DNA of 32,493 nt from a gamma proteobacterium SCGC AAA007-O20 (GTDB lineage: Bacteria > Pseudomonadota > Gammaproteobacteria > PS1 > Pseudothioglobaceae), in the NCBI GenBank assembly GCA_000213395.2, contig AFHY01000009.1, positions 1 to 32,493 of the forward strand, given 5' to 3'. A model generated the notes under the pieces. That model searched no databases and was not told the origin of the DNA. It saw only the letters and a program-made list of their open reading frames with translations. Below are positions 26,438 through 32,493 of the stretch, piece after piece. The translations under genes were made by a program, and so were the position numbers. Numbering within the stretch: position 1 is the stretch's first letter; each line of letters starts with the position of its first letter.

Positions 26438-27217
26438 CTAAGAATTTAATTCCTCTTTTCGAAGTGTTAATATTTCGTAACCATTTTCGGTAACCAAGAT
26501 AGTGTGCTCCCATTGTGCAGAAAGCGAGCGGTCTTTAGTGGTAACTGTCCACCCATCTAGTTTAGAGGTAATTACTTCATAGCTACCCAGATTGATCATC
26601 GGTTCAATAGTGAAAGTCATTCCTTGCTCTAAAACAGGACTTCGATTGACTTTACCGTCATCGTAGTGAATGACTTGGGGCATTTCATGAAAACCTAAAC
26701 CAATTCCATGACCACAATAGTCACGAACAACTGCACAATTCTTGGCCTTTGCATGAGTTCCAATTGCTCTACCAATCTCACCTAAATGTATGCCTGGTTT
26801 GACTTTTTCAATTCCAATTAGCAAACATTCGTGTGCAACCTTGCAAATTCTTGTTGCTTTGACAGTTGGCTTACCGATAAGAAACATTTTAGAGGTGTCA
26901 CCATGAAACCCGTCTTTGATTACAGTTATATCGATATTGATAATGTCACCCTTTTTCAGTTTTTTCTCTCCAGGAATTCCATGACAAACAACATTATTGA
27001 TTGATGTGCATATTGATTTAGGGAAGCCGTTATAGTTAAGTGGAGCAGGTATTGCATCTAACTCATCGACTATATAGTTGTGACAGAGTTGATCTAGATA
27101 CCCTGTAGTTACACCGGCCTTGACGTGAGGTTCAATCATTTCCAGTACGCTCGCAGCCAACTGTCCAGCAATATGCATCTTTTCAATCTGCTCAGCAGTT
27201 TTGATAGTGATCGTCAT
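26438..27217 (-). CDS. map: Methionine aminopeptidase, type I
   Basis: Removes the initiator Met from nascent proteins. The 259 aa of pita-bread fold carry the dinuclear-metal ligands: an Asp in INIDITVIKDGFHGD (two Asp), a His in GHGIGLGFHE, a Glu in FTIEPM and a Glu in QWEHTILVTENG. FPKSICTSINNVVCHGIP contains the substrate His. It lies 8 bp downstream of htpX on the same strand. Spacing to the following DUF502 gene is 86 bp. Confidence 0.97.
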   Translation of the reverse strand: MTITIKTAEQIEKMHIAGQLAASVLEMIEPHVKAGVTTGYLDQLCHNYIVDELDAIPAPLNYNGFPKSICTSINNVVCHGIPGEKKLKKGDIINIDITVIKDGFHGDTSKMFLIGKPTVKATRICKVAHECLLIGIEKVKPGIHLGEIGRAIGTHAKAKNCAVVRDYCGHGIGLGFHEMPQVIHYDDGKVNRSPVLEQGMTFTIEPMINLGSYEVITSKLDGWTVTTKDRSLSAQWEHTILVTENGYEILTLRKEELNS

Positions 27218-27225
27218 AAAAAAAA

Positions 27226-28119
27226 TTAATTAGGTTGAATTGAGCGAGCTTCAAGCGCCTTAATTCTATTTTCTAGTGGTGGGTGAGATGCCCACAACTG
27301 AGACCAGCCCGTTTTAGGTTTTTCACCAATCCCAAATGCAGCTAATTGCTCTGGAAGGGGTTCAGGCTCTTTTTGTGCTAAACGTTTAAGAGCATTAATC
27401 ATATTTTGATGGCCTGCTAAGTCAGCGCCACCTGTATCAGCTATAAATTCTCTTTTTCTAGAGAAATACATTACAACGATACTTGCTAAAATCGAGAGCA
27501 CTATTTGAGCAAATATAACTGTTACAAAATATCCAATTCCATGGCCACTTCGATTTTTAAGTATAACTCTATCAACGACGTGACCAATCACTCTTGAAAA
27601 GAAAATTACAAAGGTGTTTACAACTCCCTGAATGAGAGTAAGGGTTACCATGTCACCGTTTGCAACGTGACTTATTTCGTGACCCACCACAGCCTCAATC
27701 TCGCCTTGACTCATATTGTCAAGTAATCCCTGTGATACCGCAACTAGTGCATTATTTTTGCTCGCTCCTGTTGCAAATGCGTTCATTTGACTAGAGGGGA
27801 AAATAGCTACTTCAGGCATCTTGATACCAACAATACCGGACTGTTTTTTAACAGTTTCTAATAACCAGCTTTCAACATTATTCGCTGGCTGTTCAATAAC
27901 CTTAGCGCCAGTCATTCGCTTAGCCATCCATTTTGAGATGGCAAGAGAGATGAAGGCGCCACCAAAACCAAAAATACCTGAAAAAATGACCAAAGCGTTA
28001 ATGTTTAGATCGCTACCGTTTTGAGCAAGAAGACTTTCAACCCCCAGTATTCTTAATGTAATACTTAGGACCACCATGATGGCAATATTGGTAATTAGGA
28101 AGAGAAAAATTCTTTGCAT
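27226..28119 (-). CDS. htpX: Membrane zinc protease HtpX
   Basis: Inner-membrane M48 metalloprotease taking part in membrane protein quality control. The 297 aa compare with 293 in E. coli. Two N-terminal membrane segments (about 3-25 and 40-60) precede the zinc motif HEISH (His147, Glu148, His151); the third ligand Glu lies in KREFIADTGGADLAG. Two more hydrophobic segments lie between them. The motif MPEVAIFPSSQMNAFATG is characteristic. It leads the htpX-map pair. Confidence 0.96.
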   Translation of the reverse strand: MQRIFLFLITNIAIMVVLSITLRILGVESLLAQNGSDLNINALVIFSGIFGFGGAFISLAISKWMAKRMTGAKVIEQPANNVESWLLETVKKQSGIVGIKMPEVAIFPSSQMNAFATGASKNNALVAVSQGLLDNMSQGEIEAVVGHEISHVANGDMVTLTLIQGVVNTFVIFFSRVIGHVVDRVILKNRSGHGIGYFVTVIFAQIVLSILASIVVMYFSRKREFIADTGGADLAGHQNMINALKRLAQKEPEPLPEQLAAFGIGEKPKTGWSQLWASHPPLENRIKALEARSIQPN

Positions 28120-28195
28120 ATATTTGTTCCTATTTAATTATTAGTTTATAAAAGACATTTTATAGAAAGACTTACTTTATTTTTTAATATTTCAT

Positions 28196-28224
28196 CATCA
28201 ATACCCTTATAAAAGGGCTTGATG
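28196..28224. other. Intergenic stem-loop
   Basis: CATCAA-TA-CCCTT, loop ATAA, AAGGG-C-TTGATG: an 11-bp interrupted stem in the 149-bp gap between htpX and the gene at 28269. No T run follows on either strand, so a terminator role is uncertain. Confidence 0.35.
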
Positions 28225-28268
28225 GAAGTATTTGAATCGATTTAAGTTGAACAGAAACAATCCAGTAT

Positions 28269-28775
28269 TTATCTTCCAGGCCACATCATTCGAGATTCTG
28301 TCAACGTGCAGGAATTTTCACCATTATTGACGAGTATTAATTGGTAAACGTTGTTTTCAGGAGTGATGATTGAGTAATCACCATCAGCATAGATTGTTAC
28401 ATTTACTGTTGGATCTTCTGCAACTTTTAGCATAGTTATATCGTTGCAATTCTGAGTATTAACTTGTGTTACATGTACAGTTGAAACATAACAGAATTCA
28501 CCATCGGGGGATAGAGTCACAGAAAAGACAGAGCTTCCATTGTTGTATTTTTTAGTTGATAAGTGCAAAGATGGGTATAAAGAAGGATCGTCAGGATGAG
28601 CAAAAGTTATATTTAAACCCTTCAAGTCATAAGACTCTTCAAGTTGACCTAAGTAAGACGAACAAGTTGCACTGATACCTCTTTCTTGCGCTTCGCTGCT
28701 TAAGGATGCAGCAATAACAATGTTAGCAATTAAGCCACCTAAAGTTAAAAAAATCAATCTAAGCAAGTGATTCAT
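28269..28775 (-). CDS. Hypothetical secreted protein with four cysteines
   Basis: 168 aa of no family I recognise. The N-terminal segment (about 5-23, hydrophobic, ending AAS) is a signal peptide, so export to the periplasm is expected. The mature part has four cysteines (near residues 38, 94, 109 and 157), which could form two disulphides, and is rich in Asn, Ser and Thr with many predicted beta strands. It lies alone between htpX and the small lipoprotein. Predicted secretion is the only functional statement I can support. Confidence 0.7.
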   Translation of the reverse strand: MNHLLRLIFLTLGGLIANIVIAASLSSEAQERGISATCSSYLGQLEESYDLKGLNITFAHPDDPSLYPSLHLSTKKYNNGSSVFSVTLSPDGEFCYVSTVHVTQVNTQNCNDITMLKVAEDPTVNVTIYADGDYSIITPENNVYQLILVNNGENSCTLTESRMMWPGR

Positions 28776-28913
28776 TGTGACCTCGTAAATAGATAATTGA
28801 GGTGATTATAACAAAATAGTGAAATTATTTATGATATGAATTAATTTGAGATTTTTTTTAAATAAAAGAGTATTTATAGGAATATTTGATTGTTAGGGTA
28901 ATTTAAAGTACTT

Positions 28914-28940
28914 TATAATCAAGTTTCTATTAACAAGGAG
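28914..28940 (+). promoter_or_regulatory. -10 box and ribosome site of the small lipoprotein
   Basis: Perfect TATAAT at 28914-28919 without a good -35 match, then AAGGAG at 28935-28940, eight bases before ATG 28949. The predicted leader is short. Confidence 0.5.
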
Positions 28941-28948
28941 AGATAGTA

Positions 28949-29098
28949 ATGAAGTTAAAATTTTTATTTATCGCCATTTTGGCATTGCTTGCAGCTGGTT
29001 GTATGGATAGTATTACCGCTGTACCTAAAGCAGCAATTGATGGCACAGCGAATTTTGTAAGCTCTGTTTGGGATGCAATAACTTTCTGGGATAATTAA
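28949..29098 (+). CDS. 49-residue lipoprotein
   Basis: A short frame with a strong AAGGAG site. The N-terminus MKLKFLFIAILALLAAGC is a classic lipoprotein signal, with lipobox LAAGC and the acylated Cys at residue 18. The mature 32 residues, ending in an aromatic-rich FWDN tail, have an amphipathic middle (VPKAAIDGTANFVSSVWDAI). It resembles entericidin-size envelope lipoproteins in layout only; I cannot name a family. An own promoter and a downstream stem-loop make it a monocistronic unit, running opposite to its neighbours. Confidence 0.8.
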   Translation: MKLKFLFIAILALLAAGCMDSITAVPKAAIDGTANFVSSVWDAITFWDN

Positions 29099-29123
29099 AT
29101 CCCTTCAATTTAATATCTTAACT

Positions 29124-29165
29124 TTTCCCACAGCTGGACGATTTTTTTTTCGCTGTTGTGGGAAA
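29124..29165 (+). terminator. Stem-loop terminator after the small lipoprotein
   Basis: TTTCCCACA (29124-29132) pairs with TGTGGGAAA (29157-29165) across a long loop, followed by TAGTTTTTA. It may serve both the lipoprotein and the convergent fpr gene. Confidence 0.55.
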
Positions 29166-29209
29166 TAGTTTTTATTATAAGTTCTAGTTAAAAAAGTAGT
29201 TATACATTT

Positions 29210-29974
29210 TTATCTTCGAACAAATGCCTTCTCTATAACAAACTCTCCAGGCGTTTTTGAATTGCCTTGTTGCATTCCTATTGATTCAAAATATTCTATT
29301 AAATCTGTATTAAGTCCTGTCGATCCACAGACCATAAATCTATCTAATTTAGCATCAATGCTTTCATATCCAATTTCTGAATTTAGTTCTTCGTTTTTAA
29401 TCCAATTTGTAATTCTACCTTCACGTGGCCATTGTGTTTTGGTCAGAGTACTAAAGTATATAAATCTACCCTGAGTTACTTTTTCCCATTTGACGTTAAA
29501 TGATTCTAAATCTGATCTGTAAGCAAGTTCTTCTGGGTATTGAACTGTATGGGTTAATATAACTTTATCAAAACGTTCGTAAGTTTTAGGGTCTTTTATA
29601 ATGCTCATAAAAGGTGCTAAGCCTGTGCCAGTAGAAATAAGATATAGATTGCGTCCTGGTAGAAGGTCTTCAATAATTAAAGTGCCTGTCGATTTATCTC
29701 TTACAAGTATTTCATCACCAACTTTAATTTTTTGTAATTTAGAAGTTAGGAGCCCATCTTTAAGTTTAATTGATAAAAACTCTAAATGATCTTCATAATT
29801 TGATGATACAAATGAATAGGCTCTCATGAGTTTTTTGCCTTCATGCTCTATGCCAATCATTGCAAATTCACCATTCTTAAATTCATTTAAAAAATTACGG
29901 GTAGTTTTAAATGAAAAAGTCTTATCAGACCAATGACGAATATCAGTAACTTTTTCTATATTTATTGACGTCAT
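29210..29974 (-). CDS. fpr: Ferredoxin/flavodoxin-NADP(+) reductase
   Basis: FAD enzyme exchanging electrons between NADPH and ferredoxin or flavodoxin. Numbering from ATG 29974: FAD-binding RAYSF (51-55), NADP-binding GTGLAPF (116-122), CGSTGLNTD near 213, and the C-terminus EFVIEKAFVRR typical of the bacterial Fpr subclass. The 254 aa fit the family; the frame extends 34 codons upstream to 30076, but those residues are unlike any reductase N-terminus. A role in supplying reductant for Fe-S assembly or stress defence is inferred from the family. A repeat shared with the 31512 gene lies upstream of its promoter region. Confidence 0.93.
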   Translation of the reverse strand: MTSINIEKVTDIRHWSDKTFSFKTTRNFLNEFKNGEFAMIGIEHEGKKLMRAYSFVSSNYEDHLEFLSIKLKDGLLTSKLQKIKVGDEILVRDKSTGTLIIEDLLPGRNLYLISTGTGLAPFMSIIKDPKTYERFDKVILTHTVQYPEELAYRSDLESFNVKWEKVTQGRFIYFSTLTKTQWPREGRITNWIKNEELNSEIGYESIDAKLDRFMVCGSTGLNTDLIEYFESIGMQQGNSKTPGEFVIEKAFVRR

Positions 29975-30210
29975 ATATTTTATTCCAACATTAAGATTGT
30001 CAGCATAATACAGAAGCATTGAGCCGTTTGTTAAAAATAATGCAAAAAAAGGGCTATTGCCAACCTCTTGAACCACATTAATTTTGAATTACATCACCAG
30101 TCGTTGTAAGTTTGTTAGCAATCATTTTTACGATGTATTCTCAGTGCTGCTTCATACTCTCTTTTTTTATATATATCAAAATGAACTATACACCTTGACC
30201 CTTTGAATTT

Positions 30211-30276
30211 ACAAGGTTTTTCCTTATTTAAATTATATTAATGACATTTTGAAAAACTGTAAGCCAATATGTATTG
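30211..30276 (-). repeat. AT-rich repeat, copy 1 (upstream of fpr)
   Basis: About 66 bp matching 31568-31633 at roughly three of four positions, with an identical core CTTATTTAAATT and CATTTTGA followed by AAACTGTAAG. Both copies lie in front of minus-strand genes, about 55-240 bp from the start codon, so a shared regulatory region is possible. Confidence 0.5.
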
Positions 30277-30307
30277 AGAGTAACTTTTTTATTTTTTGTT
30301 AGTCAAA

Positions 30308-30380
30308 TATTAGGCTGAAACCCTAATAGGAATGGGGTGAGAAACGGGGCTCGAACCCGCGACAACCGGAATCACAATCC
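30308..30380 (-). repeat. tRNA-His 3'-half fragment with flank, copy 1
   Basis: Positions 30333-30380 are the reverse complement of the 3' 48 nt of tRNA-His (anticodon loop through CCA) with one mismatch; 30308-30332 match its downstream stem-loop region. The homology ends in the anticodon stem, as expected for attachment sites of tRNA-targeting integrases. It is not a functional tRNA gene. Confidence 0.85.
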
Positions 30381-30539
30381 CTCCGCAACTACGTTGCTTA
30401 CATCCAGCACATTTAGAAATATCTTCACTCATATCATTTTTAGGAGTAGTTTATTCATACTAGAATTATATTTCAATTGGAATCTAGTTAAAATCCAAAT
30501 TTCGTTTGATGTGTTAGGGAGTATTATGAAGTGGGTGAG

Positions 30540-31028
30540 TTAATATAAATAGAGGGATTCAGATAGCCAATCGACTATAGTACAATCTCCTTTGATACCC
30601 ATACTCAGTAGTAAAACTTTAGGCATTGCTTGTTTTTCATCTATTAATTCTATAATTGAATTAGCCTTTAAAATTCCAAATCTTATTTTTTGCTCTACAA
30701 AATAAATTTTTCCACTTTTCATATTAACTACTAGTTCGTATGGTGAAGATTCTGTTTCTGTATATATAGTGTAGTCTTTATCAGCATCAACTTCGTGATA
30801 TAAAAAGACTCCATTCTCAATCTTACCTACACATTCATTATCAATCCACACACTTCTATTGACTACTGCACCTACGAAGCTATTGCGATAAATATATATT
30901 GCTGATTTACCCACAGGAGGAGCAATGAATTTCTTTGCTTGATGTGAGGCAGTTTTTAAATGCACTGGCTCTATGGAACAGCCAATTAAGCCAAGAGATA
31001 TTAATAAGATTAGGAGTAGTTTTTTCAC
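30540..31028 (-). CDS. DUF2846-like lipoprotein
   Basis: 162 aa. The signal LLLILLISLGLIGC ends in a lipobox with the acylated Cys at residue 17. The mature domain (about 40-140) has the pattern of DUF2846 proteins: AIYIYRN, a short NRSVWIDNECVGKIENG with glycine turn, LYHEVD, then a beta-strand-rich GKIYFVEQ segment. It is probably attached to an envelope membrane; function unknown. The start is GTG 31028, immediately behind the stop of the SHOCT segment (31030-31032) and without a ribosome site, so its translation may depend on coupling to the upstream frame, which matters because that frame now carries a premature stop. Confidence 0.78.
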   Translation of the reverse strand: MKKLLLILLISLGLIGCSIEPVHLKTASHQAKKFIAPPVGKSAIYIYRNSFVGAVVNRSVWIDNECVGKIENGVFLYHEVDADKDYTIYTETESSPYELVVNMKSGKIYFVEQKIRFGILKANSIIELIDEKQAMPKVLLLSMGIKGDCTIVDWLSESLYLY

Positions 31029-31029
31029 A

Positions 31030-31173
31030 CTACATATTGTCGATTATCTTTTGCTTCATTTTCTCGAAATCTTCTTCATTAATAATTCCGGCATCTAGAA
31101 GCGATTTTATCTCTTTGAGTTTTTCAATATAGTCGACTGGTTCAGTTGAGCCTCTTTGTAATTTTCTTGAAAC
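31030..31173 (-). pseudogene. SHOCT-domain tail cut off by an in-frame amber codon
   Basis: In the same frame as the lipoprotein at 31174-31512, the codons after its TAG continue as 47 residues ending in TAG 31030-31032. They contain IEKLKEIKSLLDAGIINEED, the hallmark of the SHOCT domain (a short C-terminal oligomerisation-like module with a GII-x-EEF core), followed by FEKMKQKII. No ATG, GTG or TTG with a ribosome site starts it independently. It is most simply the former C-terminus of the lipoprotein; natural readthrough of TAG is the alternative. Confidence 0.7.
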
Positions 31174-31512
31174 CTAGCAACCCTTTACAGATTGTGCTGT
31201 CTCAATCGCTTCAATCGTTCCTTTGAACATAGCAACGTCTGCCTCGTGGTCTCCTGATATTTGACTAGCAGGAATAAGGACAAAAAAGACAGTAGCAAAA
31301 TCCCAGTTTGCTTTGGTATTTTGCTTTGACGAGTATGTTTGTAAATCAGTTCTGGCATCCGATCTTAAAACTGCAAGTTCAGAACAAGTATTTTGCATAA
31401 ACTTTTCGTGTGAAACAAATGATGCAGAAATTCTATCAGGTCTCGATGCACATCCCACCAAAATTAATGAAAGTACAAGCCCACCCAAGAGGCTTTTTTG
31501 TAAAGTATTCAA
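31174..31512 (-). CDS. Lipoprotein, N-terminal part of a SHOCT-domain protein
   Basis: 112 aa. Lipoprotein signal LVLSLILVGC with the acylated Cys near residue 21. The mature part begins ASRPDRISASFVSHEKFMQ and continues with a conserved-looking cysteine, FFVLIPASQISGD and FKGTIEAIETA. This resembles small gammaproteobacterial lipoproteins with a SxxxSxVSxxxF/Y-x-x-x-x-C pattern, some ending at GC as here. The frame continues after TAG into a SHOCT domain, so either this is a complete short member with decayed tail or a disrupted longer protein. An AAAGGAG site precedes the ATG. Function is unknown. Confidence 0.75.
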   Translation of the reverse strand: MNTLQKSLLGGLVLSLILVGCASRPDRISASFVSHEKFMQNTCSELAVLRSDARTDLQTYSSKQNTKANWDFATVFFVLIPASQISGDHEADVAMFKGTIEAIETAQSVKGC

Positions 31513-31567
31513 TCTAATTCTCCTTTAATTTATATCTCAAATGAAATCATACACGCTTACACTTACA

Positions 31568-31633
31568 ATTTGTAGAGTCATTGCTTATTTAAATTTTATT
31601 AATTTCATTTTGATAAACTGTAAGTAAAAGTGT
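31568..31633 (-). repeat. AT-rich repeat, copy 2 (upstream of the 31512 lipoprotein)
   Basis: Second copy of the 66-bp AT-rich element, direct orientation relative to copy 1, about 55 bp in front of the minus-strand lipoprotein ATG. Confidence 0.5.
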
Positions 31634-31682
31634 ACGTTTTTTTGTACCTAAAATTGATTTTGGGTGGTACTTAAGTTTCTAT

Positions 31683-31711
31683 TTGACCTTAGTTGTCTTA
31701 TGGGGTATATA
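31683..31711 (+). promoter_or_regulatory. Promoter of the barrel protein gene
   Basis: TTGACC (31683-31688) and TATATA (31706-31711) with 17-bp spacing; the start codon lies 39 bases downstream. Confidence 0.6.
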
Positions 31712-31749
31712 CTTAGCTCAATATAAATTATAGTCTTTAGGATAATCCT

Positions 31750-32367
31750 ATGAAAAACAAGTTCAATTTACTAGTTTTAACAACTATATCTGCTTTTACT
31801 TCAGGCTCCATACTTGCTGAAGAATTAAGTTACGACTATATAGACACAACCATTGTTAGATACGATTTAAAGTCAACCTCCACCACTTTTACTTATGATG
31901 GTTATTCCGTATCTGTCAGTAAAAAATTATTTAAGAATGTGCACTTATTAGGTAGTTATTTGGATTTGGAAAAAGGTAATGAAAATACTATTGGCTTTAA
32001 ATCTATTGGCTTTGGAATGAATTACCCAATCAATAAAAGCACTGATATAGTTTTTGATTATCTGCATTTTAACTGGGAACAGTCTCATACTTCTTCAAAT
32101 TCTGTAACCACAAAAGGAGAAGGAATTATTAATTCAATAGAGCCTGAGATTAGACATCAATTTTCAGATGATATAGAATTGAATGCTGGCTTGGTATATC
32201 GAAATATTGCAGGTCTAGATATTACTTATAAAGGCTTAAGTGCTGGGGCCATATATAGAATAAATAATAATTTCTCTTTAAAGTTTAAAATATTTAGCGC
32301 AAAAGACTCGGCCTCTAACACTGTAGATTGGAATGGTAAAGAGTTCGGTATCCGTTACCATTTCTAA
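31750..32367 (+). CDS. Small outer-membrane beta-barrel protein
   Basis: 205 aa. Signal peptide at about 1-23 ending ILA-EE. The mature chain is a series of alternating-pattern strands with Tyr/Phe/Trp girdles (for example YDYIDTTIVRYDL, HLLGSYLDLEK, SIGFGMNYP, FDYLHFNW, GLVYRNIAGLDI, LSAGAIYRI) and ends in IRYHF, whose C-terminal Phe is the barrel-assembly signal recognised by BamA. About eight strands fit an OmpA/OmpW-size barrel. Ligand unknown. It has its own promoter and terminator and lies between two tRNA-His fragments, so it may belong to a transferred segment. Confidence 0.8.
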   Translation: MKNKFNLLVLTTISAFTSGSILAEELSYDYIDTTIVRYDLKSTSTTFTYDGYSVSVSKKLFKNVHLLGSYLDLEKGNENTIGFKSIGFGMNYPINKSTDIVFDYLHFNWEQSHTSSNSVTTKGEGIINSIEPEIRHQFSDDIELNAGLVYRNIAGLDITYKGLSAGAIYRINNNFSLKFKIFSAKDSASNTVDWNGKEFGIRYHF

Positions 32368-32379
32368 ATATTAACCCCT

Positions 32380-32400
32380 AGAGTTTTGCCATAAAACTCT
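32380..32400 (+). terminator. Terminator of the barrel protein gene
   Basis: AGAGTTTT, loop GCCAT, AAAACTCT; AT-rich sequence with T runs follows. Confidence 0.65.
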
Positions 32401-32426
32401 ATTTATTGACTTCTTTTTTAGTTGAG

Positions 32427-32493
32427 TATTAGGCTGAAACCCTAATAGGAAGTGGGGCGAGAAACGGGGCTCGAACCCGCGACAACCGGAATC
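32427..32493 (-). repeat. tRNA-His 3'-half fragment with flank, copy 2 (runs off the window)
   Basis: 32453-32493 are the reverse complement of the last 41 nt of tRNA-His without a mismatch, and 32427-32452 repeat the flank of copy 1 (25 identical bases TATTAGG...ATAGGAA). The window ends inside it, so it could be another fragment or an intact minus-strand tRNA-His. Confidence 0.85.

Larger units (their letters stand above)
29975..30539. other. Gene-poor stretch upstream of fpr
   Basis: 565 bp without a convincing gene. It holds the fpr upstream region, an AT-rich repeat (30211-30276), a tRNA-His fragment with flank (30308-30380), and a doubtful 40-codon Cys-rich frame (30310-30432, minus). 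The rest shows nothing I can interpret. Confidence 0.6.

Noticed and set aside
29975-30076. N-terminal extension of ferredoxin-NADP reductase to 30076
   Set aside because: The 34 extra residues do not resemble reductase N-termini, and ATG 29974 gives the family length.
30337-30543. Plus-strand 68-codon frame beginning MRNGARTRDN
   Set aside because: Its start is translated tRNA-His fragment; the remainder has no coding character or ribosome site.

Overview
The window looks like a chromosome segment of an AT-rich, compact gammaproteobacterium. Gene content (WaaA, DksA, RpoZ, HtpX, biosynthetic IlvA, NfuA), short spacers and the protein sequences resemble the marine sulfur-oxidiser SUP05/Thioglobus group and related symbionts. 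That placement is an inference from memory, not from a search.

Layout. 1-12006 is housekeeping backbone: waaA on the minus strand, then a tight plus-strand run obgE-proB-folK-panB-panC-nfuA whose junctions overlap or nearly touch. It is followed by a minus-strand 21-codon membrane micropeptide, a histone-deacetylase-like hydrolase, thiL, dksA (minus), ilvA-rimI-icd and tRNA-Asn with its own promoter and terminator. 12094-18191 is an AT-rich accessory island directly behind tRNA-Asn. It holds a C5-cytosine methyltransferase with a convergent PD-(D/E)xK nuclease (a probable type II restriction-modification pair), an unrecognised 174-aa protein, a Sel1-repeat protein, and an SF1-like helicase that ends before its motif II. 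The 174-aa and Sel1 genes carry nearly identical ~83-nt 5' leaders. In each leader a hairpin loop is complementary to the gene's own strong Shine-Dalgarno sequence, so I propose a mobile or duplicated translational control element.

18188-28119 is backbone again: an EamA-type transporter, acs, rpoZ, divergent dnaQ, a tRNA-Pro/Arg/His cluster, then minus-strand nadA, aspS, a DUF502 membrane protein, map and htpX. The nadA frame is abnormal: about 250 NadA residues are fused in frame to the C-terminal part of a soluble PQQ-type sugar dehydrogenase, and the third Fe-S cysteine region of NadA is missing. The junction lies about 0.6 kb from tRNA-His.

28120-32493 is a looser region of secreted or envelope small proteins (a signal-peptide protein, a 49-aa lipoprotein, a DUF2846-like lipoprotein, a small barrel protein), ferredoxin-NADP reductase, and a SHOCT-domain lipoprotein split by an in-frame amber codon. 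Two 3'-half copies of tRNA-His with the same downstream flank lie here in inverted orientation to the intact tRNA. The second runs off the window end. They look like attachment-site scars of tRNA-targeting elements, but no integrase is visible.

No CRISPR array, transposase, rRNA or replication origin was seen. Positions 1-58 hold no identifiable gene.
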